Shown here: one piece after another, positions 24,851-33,747 of the stretch
Position numbering within the stretch: the stretch's first letter is position 1
Layout of the letters: every line of letters starts with the position of its first letter
DNA from: Nonomuraea guangzhouensis
GTDB taxonomy: Bacteria > Actinomycetota > Actinomycetes > Streptosporangiales > Streptosporangiaceae
Direction of reading: 5' to 3'
Assembly: GCF_019396345.1 (NCBI RefSeq)
Contig: NZ_JAHKRM010000005.1
Coordinates: 124,001-188,000, forward strand
Length of the DNA stretch: 64,000 nt
Translations under genes and position numbers: made by a program
The notes under the pieces: generated by a model
The model's input: only the letters and a program-made list of their open reading frames with translations
What the model was told of the DNA's origin: nothing
The model's database searches: none

Positions 24851-27800
24851 CAGTAGTCGACCTCCTGAGTGCGGCGGCGGATCACGGTGACCTCGTCGCG
24901 CTGGTTGCCGGTGGGCCCGAGGTAGTTGAAGGCGAAGCTCAACTGGGCGTACCCGCCGATGAGATGGGTGGGCTTGACCAGGAGCCGGGTGAGCGAGTTG
25001 TGGATGCCGCCGCGCCGCCCGGAGGTCTCGCTCTTGGGCACGTCCACCACGCGTTCCTGGGCGTGGTACATGTACACCGTGCCCTCGGGCATCCGGTGCG
25101 AGACGACCGCGCGGGCCACGACGACGCCGTTGCGGTTGACCGCCTCCACCCAGTCGTTGTCGGCGATCTTCACCTTGGCCGCGTCGGCGGGGCTCATCCA
25201 GATGGTCGGGCCGCCTCGGGACAGCGTGAGCATGAGCAGGTTGTCCTGGTATTCGGAGTGGATGGACCACTTGGAGTGCGGGGTGAGGTAGCGCACGGTG
25301 ATACCGTCCGCCCCGGATTCGCCGACGCCGGGCTCGCCGAACATCGCGGTCATGTTCAGCGGCGGCCGGTAGGTCGGCAGCGCCTCGCCGGCCTCGTGGA
25401 TCCAGTCGTGGTCGAGATAGAAGTGCTGGCGGCCGGTCAGCGTGTGCCAGGGTTTGCGATGCTCGACATTGATGGTGAACGCCGAGTAGCGCCGCCCGCC
25501 GCTCTCGCTGCCCGACCATTCCGGCGAGGTGATCACCGGCACGGGCCGGGCCTGGGTGTCGGCGAAGGTGATCTGCTTGTGCCTGTCGGCCAGCCCGTCG
25601 AACGACGTCCCGGTACGCCGGCCCAGCGTGGCGAACCCCTGGGCGGCCAGGCGCCCGTTGGTGGTGCCCGACAAGGCCAGGATGGCCTCGCACATGTCGC
25701 TGTCGCGGGCCAGGGAGGGGCGGCCCGTGGCGACGCCGCCGCGGACGGTGCCGTTCATCCTGCCCAGCCGGTCGATCTCGCCGGAGACGTCGTACGTCAG
25801 CCCCTTGGTCGTGGCCCCGAGCCGTTCCAGCAGCGGACCGAGCGCGGCCATCTTCCGCGCGACCGCCCCGTAGTCGCGCTCCACCGTGACCAGCTTGGGG
25901 AAGTCGCGTCCCGGAGTGGGCGGCCGGCCCGTCGCGCGCCAATCATGGACCCGCCCGTGCGGCGTGGCCAGCTCGTCGGGCGTGTCGTGCAGCAGCGGCA
26001 CGGCCACCACGTCCGTACGGGTGCCCAGATGGGTCTTCGCCAGGTCGCTGAAGGCGCGGGCGATGGCGTGGAAGGCCGCGAAGTCGGTACGGGTCTGCCA
26101 GGGCGGGTCGATCGCCGGGGTGAAGGCGTGCACGAACGGGTGCATGTCGGTCGAGGACAGATCGTGCTTCTCGTACCACGTGGCGGCGGGCAGCACGATG
26201 TCGGAGAACAACGTGGTGGAGGTCATCCGGAAGTCCAGCGACAGCAGCAGGTCGAGCTTGCCGCGCGGCGCCTCCTGCGGCCAGGCCACGCTCGTCGGCC
26301 GCTGCCCGGGGGCGGCTTCCCCGGCTCGTACGTCCGAGTCGGCGCCCAGCAGGTGACGCAGGAAGTACTCGTTGCCCTTGGCCGAGGAGCCGAGCAGGTT
26401 GGCCCGCCACACGGTCAGCACGCGCGGCCAGTTCGCGGGCGCGTCGGGGTCCTCGCAGGCGAACCCGAGCCGCCCTTGGGCGACCTGATCGGCCACGTAC
26501 GGTCCCGCCTCCGTACCCGCCGCGGCCGCCTCGTCGGCCAGGTCGAGCGGATTGCGATCGAAGGTGGGGTACGACGGCATCCAGCCCATCCGCGCCGAGT
26601 ACGACAGCAGGTCGGCGGTGGCCTTGCCGGTGAACGCGCCGCTGCCGAGCGGGGAGGAGACGATGTCTGCCGAGTAGGTGTCATAGCGCCACTGGTCGGT
26701 GTGCAGGTACCAGTAGGCGGTGCCGATCATCTGCCGTGGCGGGCGCGACCAGTCCAGGCCGAAGGCCAGCTGCGCCCAGCCGGTGATCGGCCGGCACTTC
26801 TCCTGGCCGACGTAATGGGCCCAGCCGCCGCCGTTGACGCCCTGGCAGCCGGTCAGCGTGGTCAGCGCCAGGAAGGAGCGGTAGATGGTGTCGGAGTGGA
26901 ACCAGTGGTTCGTCCCCGCTCCCATGATGATCATGGATCGGCCGCCCGACTCCTCGGCGTTGCGGGCGAACTCCCGGGCGATGCGGGTGGCCGCCGCGGC
27001 CGGCACCGAGGTGAGCGCCTCCTGCCAGGCCGGGGTGTACGGCTCGGCCGCGTCGTCGTATCCGGACGGCCAGCGTCCCGGCAGCCCGTCGCGGGCCACG
27101 CCGTACTGGGCGAGCATCAGGTCGTACACCGTGGTGACCAGGTGGCCGCCGACGCGCCGCACCGGCACGCCACGTTCCAGCACTCCTTCGCCGTGACCGT
27201 CGAAGCGCGGCAGCACGACCGCCGCCGCCTCCTGCCCGAGGCAGGTCAGCAGCGGGTCCACCTCGCCCAGGTCGAGGTTCCAGCGGCCCTGGCCCTGCTC
27301 GGAGTAGCGGAACGCGAGCGAGCCGTTCGGCACGACCGGCTCGCCGCTCCGCGCGTCCAGCAGGACCGTGGCGAACGCCGCCTCCTGCCCTTCCTGCCCC
27401 AGGTCGGCCGCGGTGAGGAACTTGTCCGGCACGTACGACCCGTCCCGCTCACGCAGCCGGATCAGGAACGGCAGGTCGGTGAAGCGCTTGACGTAATCGG
27501 TGAAATAGGGCGTCGGCCGGTCGACGAAGAACTCCTTGAGGATCACCTGCCCCATCGCCATGGCCAGCGCGCCGTCCGTGCCCGGGTGCGGCGCCAGCCA
27601 CTCGTCGGCGAACTTGGCGGCGTCGTTGTAGTCGGGCGCGAGCACCACCACCTTCTGGCCCCGGTAACGCGCCTCGGCCATGAAGTGGGCGTCGGGAGTG
27701 CGGGTGACCGGCACGTTCGAACCCCACAGCATCAGGTACGCCGCGTCCCACCAGTCGGCCGACTCCGGCACGTCCGTCTGGTCGCCGAACACCTGCGGGG

Positions 27801-28503
27801 AGGCGACCGGCAGGTCGGCGTACCAGTCGTAGAACGACAGCATCGCCCCGCCGATCAGCGAGACGAACCGGGCACCCACCGCATGGGAGGCCATCGACAT
27901 GGCCGGAATCGGGCTGAATCCGGCCACCCGGTCAGGGCCGTAGGTCTTGATGGTGTGCACGTGCGCCGCGGCGATGATCTCGGTGGCCTCGTCCCAGGTG
28001 ACGCGCACCAGCCCGCCCTTGCCGCGGGCCGACTGGTAGCGGCGGCGCTTGTCCGGGTCTGTGGTGATCTCCGCCCAGGCGGCGACCGGGTCGCCCAGCC
28101 TCGCCCTGGCCTCCCGGTACATCTCCACCAGCACGCCTCTGGCGTACGGGAAGCGGACCCGGGTGGGCGAGTAGGTGTACCAGGAGAAGGCCGCACCGCG
28201 CGGACAGCCCCGGGGCTCGTACTCCGGCCGGTCGCCGCCCACGCTCGGGTAGTCGGTCTGCTGCGCCTCCCAGGTGATCACGCCGTCCTTGACGTACACC
28301 TTCCAGGAGCAGGAACCGGTGCAGTTGACGCCGTGGGTGGAGCGGACGACCTTGTCGTGGCTCCACCGGTCACGGTAGAACACGTCGCCCTGGCGTCCGC
28401 CGATCTGGTGCAACGTGCGCAGGTCATCGGAGGCTTCGCCGCGGCGCAGATGCCTGCCCAGCCGCAACAGGGCATCGCTGAGCGGTCCGTCCATACCTGC
28501 CAT
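24850..28503 (-). CDS. narG: Respiratory nitrate reductase alpha subunit (molybdopterin)
   Basis: A 1217-residue catalytic subunit that reduces nitrate to nitrite at a Mo-bis-MGD centre. The N-terminal cluster motif HGVNCTGSCSWKVY has the His ligand of the FS0 4Fe-4S cluster. YPSVGGDRPEYEPRGCPRG, LMLWGSNVPVTRTPDAHF and the C-terminal LTLSRGGPTIWMSPADA and MYHAQERVVDVPKSE are standard NarG segments. Full length, no Tat signal, so the active site faces the cytoplasm. ATG 28503 has GAGGAG 8 bp upstream. First gene of narGHJI, with a DosR-like box 77-90 bp upstream. Confidence 0.97.
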   Translation of the reverse strand: MAGMDGPLSDALLRLGRHLRRGEASDDLRTLHQIGGRQGDVFYRDRWSHDKVVRSTHGVNCTGSCSWKVYVKDGVITWEAQQTDYPSVGGDRPEYEPRGCPRGAAFSWYTYSPTRVRFPYARGVLVEMYREARARLGDPVAAWAEITTDPDKRRRYQSARGKGGLVRVTWDEATEIIAAAHVHTIKTYGPDRVAGFSPIPAMSMASHAVGARFVSLIGGAMLSFYDWYADLPVASPQVFGDQTDVPESADWWDAAYLMLWGSNVPVTRTPDAHFMAEARYRGQKVVVLAPDYNDAAKFADEWLAPHPGTDGALAMAMGQVILKEFFVDRPTPYFTDYVKRFTDLPFLIRLRERDGSYVPDKFLTAADLGQEGQEAAFATVLLDARSGEPVVPNGSLAFRYSEQGQGRWNLDLGEVDPLLTCLGQEAAAVVLPRFDGHGEGVLERGVPVRRVGGHLVTTVYDLMLAQYGVARDGLPGRWPSGYDDAAEPYTPAWQEALTSVPAAAATRIAREFARNAEESGGRSMIIMGAGTNHWFHSDTIYRSFLALTTLTGCQGVNGGGWAHYVGQEKCRPITGWAQLAFGLDWSRPPRQMIGTAYWYLHTDQWRYDTYSADIVSSPLGSGAFTGKATADLLSYSARMGWMPSYPTFDRNPLDLADEAAAAGTEAGPYVADQVAQGRLGFACEDPDAPANWPRVLTVWRANLLGSSAKGNEYFLRHLLGADSDVRAGEAAPGQRPTSVAWPQEAPRGKLDLLLSLDFRMTSTTLFSDIVLPAATWYEKHDLSSTDMHPFVHAFTPAIDPPWQTRTDFAAFHAIARAFSDLAKTHLGTRTDVVAVPLLHDTPDELATPHGRVHDWRATGRPPTPGRDFPKLVTVERDYGAVARKMAALGPLLERLGATTKGLTYDVSGEIDRLGRMNGTVRGGVATGRPSLARDSDMCEAILALSGTTNGRLAAQGFATLGRRTGTSFDGLADRHKQITFADTQARPVPVITSPEWSGSESGGRRYSAFTINVEHRKPWHTLTGRQHFYLDHDWIHEAGEALPTYRPPLNMTAMFGEPGVGESGADGITVRYLTPHSKWSIHSEYQDNLLMLTLSRGGPTIWMSPADAAKVKIADNDWVEAVNRNGVVVARAVVSHRMPEGTVYMYHAQERVVDVPKSETSGRRGGIHNSLTRLLVKPTHLIGGYAQLSFAFNYLGPTGNQRDEVTVIRRRTQEVDY

Positions 28504-28579
28504 GCGTGCAACTCCTCATCTCACGCGACCCACCGATGCCGTACGTCTCGATCCTTTCGGCTGGCGGCGGGACGGCTCA

Positions 28580-28593
28580 GGGCCTTTAGTCCC
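28580..28593 (-). promoter_or_regulatory. DosR/DevR-like box upstream of narGHJI
   Basis: GGGCCTTTAGTCCC matches the mycobacterial DosR core GGGACTWWAGTCCC with one mismatch. It is centred ~84 bp before the narG start and overlaps the TAA stop of the PPOX gene. Two related boxes lie upstream of PPOX and narK. Confidence 0.7.
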
Positions 28594-29011
28594 ACCTTCC
28601 GGATCCGAAAGACCCGAGGCGCCGGCCGGTGGCCTCCACCGTGGTGATGACGATGAACTGGTCACGGCCACGTACCCACGGCGTCAGCGGCAGTCCTTCC
28701 AGCCGGGCGATCTCCGCGGGCTCGTCGGCGACGCGGGCCAGCCCCACGACGGTGACCGACCAGCCGGTCCGCTCCACCGGGTGGAAGTCGTCGACCTCGA
28801 AGGCGACGACCGCGCGCCGCGTGGCGGCGGCCAGCTTCGAACCGGCCGCCGTGCGGATGACGATGTCGTCGCCGTCCAGGCAGAAGTTGACCGGCTGCAC
28901 AGCCGGCAGGGCGCGATCGGTGAACACGATCCGCCCGATCGGGCTTGAGGGCAGCAGGCGCATGCACTCCTCGTGGGAGAGCACCTGCAGGCCGGCTGAG
29001 TCGAGTTTCAT
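28586..29011 (-). CDS. PPOX (pyridoxamine-5'-phosphate oxidase-like) flavoprotein
   Basis: A 141-residue split-barrel protein of the PNPOx-like family, binding FMN or F420. Features are IGRIVFTDRALPAVQPVNFCLDG, IVIRTAAGSKLAAATR and the C-terminal RGRDQFIVITTVEATGRRLG. Homologues of this size are common members of the DosR dormancy regulon in mycobacteria. Located between narG and narK with its own DosR-like box 37 bp upstream, it is likely induced with nitrate respiration. Reaction unknown. Confidence 0.85.
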   Translation of the reverse strand: MKLDSAGLQVLSHEECMRLLPSSPIGRIVFTDRALPAVQPVNFCLDGDDIVIRTAAGSKLAAATRRAVVAFEVDDFHPVERTGWSVTVVGLARVADEPAEIARLEGLPLTPWVRGRDQFIVITTVEATGRRLGSFGSGRWD

Positions 29012-29047
29012 ACCCCTCAGCCTGCGCCGCCCCTACCTGCGGGGTTA

Positions 29048-29061
29048 GGGACGAAAGTCCC
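29048..29061 (-). promoter_or_regulatory. DosR/DevR-like box upstream of the PPOX gene
   Basis: GGGACGAAAGTCCC differs from GGGACTWWAGTCCC at one position, and the outer bases (TTA...GTG) partly extend the symmetry. It ends 37 bp before the PPOX start, a typical activator position. Confidence 0.75.
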
Positions 29062-29095
29062 GTGACGGCTGCCGATCCGCCCTCAGTCGCCGGCG

Positions 29096-30331
29096 TCAGT
29101 GCGCGGGCCTGGACGGCATCGGCGGCGCGGCCGGGCGTCGCCCGGCCGTGGCGCGGACCGCGGTGACCGTCAGCACCAGCATCAGCACCGACACCCCGGC
29201 CAGCAGGGCCAGGCCCAGCCCGTAGGAGCCGAACAGGCTATAGACCAAGCCCATCACCAGCGGCGGCACAAACCCGCCGAGCCCTCCGGCGGCGCCCACC
29301 AGACCCGTGACCGAGCCGACCTTGTCGGCCGGTGCCACCGTCGCCACCAGCGCGAACGTGGCCCCGCTGCCGGCGCCGAGCGCCGCCGCCATGGTCAGGA
29401 ACGCGGCCGTGCCCAGCATCATCAGCGGCGGGGTGAACGCCTGCGCGGCGGCGCAGCACGCGACCACGGCGAACACGGCGACCAGCACGGGAATCGGCCC
29501 GATCCGGTCCGACAGCCAGCCGCCGATCGGCCGCATCACGACCGCGAGGATCACGAACCCGGCCATCCGGTTGGCCGCGTCCGCCTGTTCCAGGCCATAG
29601 GCCGACTGCAGATAGACCGGCAGATAGACCGAGAAGGCGACGTACCCGCCGAAGGCCACCGCGTACAGTACGCAGGCCTGCCAGGTGATCGGCAGGCGCA
29701 CGGCCGCGGCCAGGCGCGCCATGATCGACTGGGTCGGCGCCGTACGGCCCGGCGCGTCACGCAGCGCGAACCAGGCCACCACGGCGTACAGGGCGAGCAC
29801 CGCCGCGGTGAGCAGGAACGGGGTGGCCGAGCCGCCGGTCCTGACCAGCCTGACCGTGGTCAGCGCGCTGATCGCGGTGCCGCCCATCCCCATGCCGAAG
29901 ACGCCGACGGCCAGCCCGCGGCGCTCGGGCGGGAACCAGGCGCTGACGAAGGGCACACCCACGGCGAACACCGTCCCGCCGATGCCCAGGAAGAACCCGC
30001 CCACCAGCAGCGCCGCCAGCGAGCCCTGCCCCGCCAGGCCGATGAACAGCACCGGGACCATGGTGAGCGCCGAGATCAGCGGGAACATCACCCGGCCGCC
30101 GTAGCGGTCGGTGAGCGCCCCGACCGGGATGCGGCCCAGCGAGCCGACGATCACCGGGACCGCGACCAGCAACGCCTGCTGGGTGGCCGACAGGCCCAGG
30201 ATCTCCTTGAACCGCGGGCCCAGCGGGCTGAGCAGCGCCCACGCCCAGAAGTTCACCGCGAACCCCACCGTTGCCAACGCCAGCATCGACGCCGGTCGGC
30301 GGGTCGTTCCGCTGGTCCTGTCGGAGCTCAT
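29096..30331 (-). CDS. narK: Nitrate/nitrite transporter, NarK-type MFS
   Basis: A 411-residue, 12-TM major facilitator of the nitrate-nitrite porter family, importing nitrate and/or exporting nitrite for NarG. Signature glycine-rich motifs are FFLGIGGTVFAVGVPFVSAWFPPE (first half) and the related GAGSGATFALVATVAP region (second half); motif A-like GRIPVGALTDRYGGR follows TM2. ATG 30331 (MSSDRTSGTTRRPAS) is chosen over an upstream open extension without family features. A DosR-like box lies 108 bp upstream. Confidence 0.93.
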   Translation of the reverse strand: MSSDRTSGTTRRPASMLALATVGFAVNFWAWALLSPLGPRFKEILGLSATQQALLVAVPVIVGSLGRIPVGALTDRYGGRVMFPLISALTMVPVLFIGLAGQGSLAALLVGGFFLGIGGTVFAVGVPFVSAWFPPERRGLAVGVFGMGMGGTAISALTTVRLVRTGGSATPFLLTAAVLALYAVVAWFALRDAPGRTAPTQSIMARLAAAVRLPITWQACVLYAVAFGGYVAFSVYLPVYLQSAYGLEQADAANRMAGFVILAVVMRPIGGWLSDRIGPIPVLVAVFAVVACCAAAQAFTPPLMMLGTAAFLTMAAALGAGSGATFALVATVAPADKVGSVTGLVGAAGGLGGFVPPLVMGLVYSLFGSYGLGLALLAGVSVLMLVLTVTAVRATAGRRPAAPPMPSRPAH

Positions 30332-30438
30332 CTCATCCGCCCTTGTCGTGCCGATCCGTGCTTGAGACAGGCCGCCGTTCGTGGCAGGTGAGCGCTGTCT
30401 CCCGTCACATCCCACCGCGACGGCTGCCTGGACTCCTA

Positions 30439-30452
30439 GGGGCGAAAGTCCC
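30439..30452 (-). promoter_or_regulatory. DosR/DevR-like box upstream of narK
   Basis: GGGGCGAAAGTCCC keeps the GGG...AAAGTCCC symmetry of the DosR core with two mismatches. The 162-bp gap between narK and the tetR gene holds no ORF, so this is the narK promoter region. Confidence 0.62.
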
Positions 30453-30493
30453 GCACATCGAGTGCTTTGTGCTGTGGGTTCGAAGCGAATGGG

Positions 30494-31057
30494 TCATCGT
30501 GGCTGGAGACCGTCGAGGGCGATGTCGATGAAGCGCCGCCAGTCGCCGATGGCGTCGCGGCTGATCGCGGCCACCGCTCCGGCGATCATGTAGAGGTCCG
30601 CGACCTTGACGTCGGCGCGGAAGGTGCCGTCGGCCCGGCCCCGGTCGAGCAGGGTCTCGCCGAGGGCCAGGAGGTCGGCGCCCACCTGGCCGCGCGGCTC
30701 GGTCGAGCCCAGGGCCGCCTCGATCGCGCTGGAGACCCCGCGGCCCTCGTCGTGCACCTCGCCGATGCGGGTCAGGAAGCAGATCAGGGCCTGGCGGGTG
30801 TCGGGGTTGGGCAGGCACGCGGTCCGGGCGTAGGCCAGGATCTCGGCGAACCGCTGCTCCGTCACCGCCTCGATCAACGCCTGACGTGTCGGGAAATGTC
30901 GGTAGACGGTGCCCACGCCGACGCCGGCCGCCTTGGCCACCTCCGCCATCTGCACCTCATCCCCGTGCTCGGCGAACAGCGCGCAGGCCACCTCCAGCAC
31001 GCGGCCGCGGTTGCGTTCGGCGTCGGTGCGGGGCTTGCGGGTGGTGGGTTTTGACAT
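30494..31057 (-). CDS. TetR-family regulator
   Basis: A 187-residue repressor. The HTH VQMAEVAKAAGVGVGTVYRHF lies at about residues 35-55, followed by a helical ligand domain. It reads divergently from the bicupin gene across 63 bp containing a GGAATC-G-GATTCC palindrome, the probable operator for both genes. Confidence 0.92.
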   Translation of the reverse strand: MSKPTTRKPRTDAERNRGRVLEVACALFAEHGDEVQMAEVAKAAGVGVGTVYRHFPTRQALIEAVTEQRFAEILAYARTACLPNPDTRQALICFLTRIGEVHDEGRGVSSAIEAALGSTEPRGQVGADLLALGETLLDRGRADGTFRADVKVADLYMIAGAVAAISRDAIGDWRRFIDIALDGLQPR

Positions 31058-31087
31058 CCCTCGCGGTCCTCTGTCTAGACTTTAACC

Positions 31088-31100
31088 GGAATCGGATTCC
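31088..31100. promoter_or_regulatory. Probable TetR operator (tetR / bicupin intergenic)
   Basis: GGAATCGGATTCC is a perfect 13-bp palindrome within a wider TAACCGGAAT...CCGGAAAGGTTA symmetry, centred 27 bp before the bicupin start and ~37 bp from the tetR start. Confidence 0.6.
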
Positions 31101-31120
31101 TCTTCCGGAAAGGTTACCTC

Positions 31121-31951
31121 ATGTCCAAGGGCCGCTTCATCCTCCTGAATCCCGGAGAGTCACGCCTGCCCATGCCGCCACCGACGACGCTCAAGGCCGG
31201 AGCCGCCGACACCGAGGGCCGGTTCTCCCTCATCGAGAACCAGGGCCACCATGACCTCCCCTCGCATGTCCACGACGCCTTCGACGAGCTGGTCTTCGTC
31301 CTGGACGGAGAGCTGGGCGTCGACTTCGACGGCCGGAGGCATCACCTGACCGCGGGCATGTGCGCGCTGCTGCCGCGCGGCGTCACCCACGCCATGCGCG
31401 CCCTGTCGGAGGCTCCGGTCCACGCGCTGCACCTGTTCTCGCCGGGCGGTTGGGAAGCGCACCCAGAGGCCGGGCAGGCGGCGGAGAGCGGCGACATAGG
31501 CCGCTTCTATGTTCTCCAGCGCGGTGAAGTGCGCCCGGGGCGGATCAAGGTGCCGCCCGCGTTCGCCGCCAAGGCCCGGGGCACCGACACCGACGGCAGG
31601 CTGTCGCTCCTCGAAATGGTGGTGGCTCAGGACATTCCCCGTCACATCCACCATGCGGCGGACGAAGGCATCTACGTACTCGACGGGGAGCTCGTCGTCG
31701 AGTACGACGACCGGACGGACAAGGTGGGCAAGGGGCAGTTCGTCCTGCTGCCTCACGGGGTCCCGCACGCGCTGCGCTGCGGGTCCGCCCCTCCCCCGCG
31801 GGTCATCCAGATCTCCTCGCCGGGCGGCTGGGAGTGTTTCGTCGAGGACCTGATCGAGGCCAGGCCGCACATCACCACGGGCGGCCGCCTCGACCCGGTC
31901 AAACTCAACCCCATCGCCGCCAAGTACGACATCACCTACGGAGTGCCGTAA
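31121..31951 (+). CDS. Bicupin domain protein
   Basis: A 276-residue protein of two cupin barrels. Metal-binding motifs: HDLPSHVHDAFDELVFVLDGELG (residues ~42-65) and PRHIHHAADEGIYVLDGELVV (~170-192), each paired with a later PHGVPHAL or PRGVTHAM His. Duplicated SPGGWE segments close each half. Likely a small-molecule dioxygenase, isomerase or binding protein; substrate unknown. Controlled by the divergent TetR. Confidence 0.85.
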   Translation: MSKGRFILLNPGESRLPMPPPTTLKAGAADTEGRFSLIENQGHHDLPSHVHDAFDELVFVLDGELGVDFDGRRHHLTAGMCALLPRGVTHAMRALSEAPVHALHLFSPGGWEAHPEAGQAAESGDIGRFYVLQRGEVRPGRIKVPPAFAAKARGTDTDGRLSLLEMVVAQDIPRHIHHAADEGIYVLDGELVVEYDDRTDKVGKGQFVLLPHGVPHALRCGSAPPPRVIQISSPGGWECFVEDLIEARPHITTGGRLDPVKLNPIAAKYDITYGVP

Positions 31952-32429
31952 CCCCGGCGACGGTCGGCGCCGGGGTCATCGCCCAGAGCGCGACGGCGAT
32001 GTACACGACCTGCTCGGGCACCCGCAGCCACAAAGGCGACGCCTCGCCGCCGTTGAACGGCACGTCGGCGACCGCGGCGTAGATGTTGGCCGGCAGCAGC
32101 AGCACGAAGAGCGCGACCAGCCCGATCCCGGCCGGCCGGCGCGTCCCGGCGATGATCAGTCCCACCGCGCCCATGAGCTCCAGTACGCCGGTCAGGTAGA
32201 CCACCGCGTCGGCGAAGGGCACGAAGGGCGGCACCATGCGTACGAGATCCCCATGGTTGGGCATGACCGTGACGCCGTCCGGGACGAAGTGCGCGCTGGC
32301 CGTCATGAAGAGCATGACGGCCAGCGCGTGCGCCGCACTGACCGGCCACGAGGCGAACCGGCGGACCCCGAAGGCTCCCAGCGCCCGGAAGCCCAGCAGG
32401 GCCACCATCAGCACGATGATCGTTTCCAC
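31932..32429 (-). CDS. DoxX-family membrane protein
   Basis: A 165-residue protein with four TM helices of the DoxX/DoxD-like family (VVYLTGVLELMGAVGLI, FVLLLPANIYAAV). Members act in quinone-linked or redox-stress functions. The GTG start at 32429 has GGGAG 6 bp upstream. Its 3' end overlaps the bicupin gene convergently by 20 bp. A large AT-rich operator lies 18 bp upstream of the start, so expression is probably repressor-controlled. Confidence 0.82.
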   Translation of the reverse strand: METIIVLMVALLGFRALGAFGVRRFASWPVSAAHALAVMLFMTASAHFVPDGVTVMPNHGDLVRMVPPFVPFADAVVYLTGVLELMGAVGLIIAGTRRPAGIGLVALFVLLLPANIYAAVADVPFNGGEASPLWLRVPEQVVYIAVALWAMTPAPTVAGVTALRR

Positions 32430-32446
32430 GGCGATCTCCCATTGGG

Positions 32447-32480
32447 TAGTTGTGCTATCTAATGTTGGATAGCACAACTA
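32447..32480. promoter_or_regulatory. 13-bp-arm inverted repeat operator before doxX-like gene
   Basis: Perfect arms TAGTTGTGCTATC (32447-32459) and GATAGCACAACTA (32468-32480), 8-nt spacer. It is AT-rich in a GC-rich region, overlaps the likely promoter of the DoxX gene, and resembles MarR/HxlR-type operators. No such regulator is encoded next to it. Confidence 0.7.
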
Positions 32481-32514
32481 TCCTACGAAGGGTCGCGATG
32501 TCAAGTGGGGTCGT

Positions 32515-33702
32515 TCAGTTCGGCCAGTCGCCGAGGAGGGCCCGCACTTCTCCGGCCACCTCACGCACCGACCGGCCGTCGGTCTCCACGCGCAGGTCAC
32601 CCGCCTTGACGCGGTCGAGCGCCGCGGCCTCGCCCGCGGCGCGTTCGGCGACGCGGCGCAGGGCGCCGGAGTCCAGCCCCTTCATCTCGTCTCCTGGTAT
32701 CGCGGGCCCGCCTCCCCCGCCGCGCCGAGCGACGCGCTCGGCCAGCGTGGCGGGCCCGGCATGCAGGCGGCACACCGTCAGCGCCGCTCCGGGCAGCAGC
32801 TCGGCGTAGCCGCGGACGGTGTCATCCCGGTCGGCGTGCCCGGAGACGATCAGGCACCGGGCCCCCGCCGCGCCGTATCCGGCCCACAGGGCCGCGAGGT
32901 TGCGCGCCTTGAGGCGGTGGCCGTCCGGGTCGTCGGCCGCGGCGGGCCGCAGCGCGCCGATCTGCTTCAGATCGACATAAGCCGCCCGTACGCCGGTCCG
33001 GATGATCTGGGTGAAGACCTCATAACCGACGGTCGACTTCCCGACCGCGTCGGCGCCGGAGAGCCACAGTACGGGGACCGGGCCGGAAGTGGGTGGGGCC
33101 ACTGGGCAGGAGGCGGAGCCGCCGGGCATCGGGGCGGGACCGGTGGGCGTCTCGGCGGGGCCGGTGGGTGTCTTGGCGGGGCCGCCGGGCGGCCATCCAC
33201 CGGCTCGCTCGCGGACCATCCGGGCCACCTCGGACACGGTGCGCCCGTCGGTGTCCAGGCATATGTCGGCGAAGTCGCTGAGGTCCAGCAGCTCCGCCTC
33301 GGCGACGGCCTCCGCCACCAGGTCCGGACGCCACCCTCGGGCGATGAACCGTTCCCTGAGCTCAGCGGGGTCCACGCGCAGCCGGCACACGGTCAACGCG
33401 GCCTCCGGGAGGAGGTCCGTGTACTCGCGAACCTCCTCCCGGGTGTCGACAAAACCCGACAGGACCACGCACCGCACCCCCTCCTCCCGGAAGTTGGGCC
33501 AGATCGCGGCGAGGCTCTGGGCCCGGATCCGATGCGTGCCGCTCTCCGGGAGGGGGTAACAGAGGCTGATCTGGTCGGCGTCGAGGAACGCCGTCTTGAT
33601 CCCGCTCCGGCTCAGCCGCGCGAACAGCTCCCAGCCGACCGAGGACTTCCCGACACCTGACGGCCCGCACAGCCAGAGCAACGGCAGAGGATCGCTTCTC
33701 AT
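32515..33702 (-). CDS. Tandem P-loop kinase-like protein (two fused adenylylate-kinase-type domains)
   Basis: A 395-residue protein built from two homologous NTPase domains. Domain 1 (1-170) has Walker A GPSGVGKSS, DADQI and CVVLSGFVDTREEVREYTDLLP. Domain 2 (~215-395) repeats this as GADAVGKST, DLKQIG and CLIVSGHADRDDTVRGYAELLP. Both carry LTVCRL and a TDGR(S/T)V.EVA C-terminal motif. They are joined by a Pro/Thr/Gly-rich linker with repeated TPTGPA. The domains resemble small-molecule kinases of the AAA_33/APS-kinase type; substrate unknown. Domain 2 has Ala-Asp in place of Pro-Ser in the loop and may be regulatory. Confidence 0.75.
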   Translation of the reverse strand: MRSDPLPLLWLCGPSGVGKSSVGWELFARLSRSGIKTAFLDADQISLCYPLPESGTHRIRAQSLAAIWPNFREEGVRCVVLSGFVDTREEVREYTDLLPEAALTVCRLRVDPAELRERFIARGWRPDLVAEAVAEAELLDLSDFADICLDTDGRTVSEVARMVRERAGGWPPGGPAKTPTGPAETPTGPAPMPGGSASCPVAPPTSGPVPVLWLSGADAVGKSTVGYEVFTQIIRTGVRAAYVDLKQIGALRPAAADDPDGHRLKARNLAALWAGYGAAGARCLIVSGHADRDDTVRGYAELLPGAALTVCRLHAGPATLAERVARRGGGGGPAIPGDEMKGLDSGALRRVAERAAGEAAALDRVKAGDLRVETDGRSVREVAGEVRALLGDWPN

Positions 33703-33747
33703 CCGCGCGACAGTAGTAGGCCGCGCGTACGGTCGGCGATCGCATTT

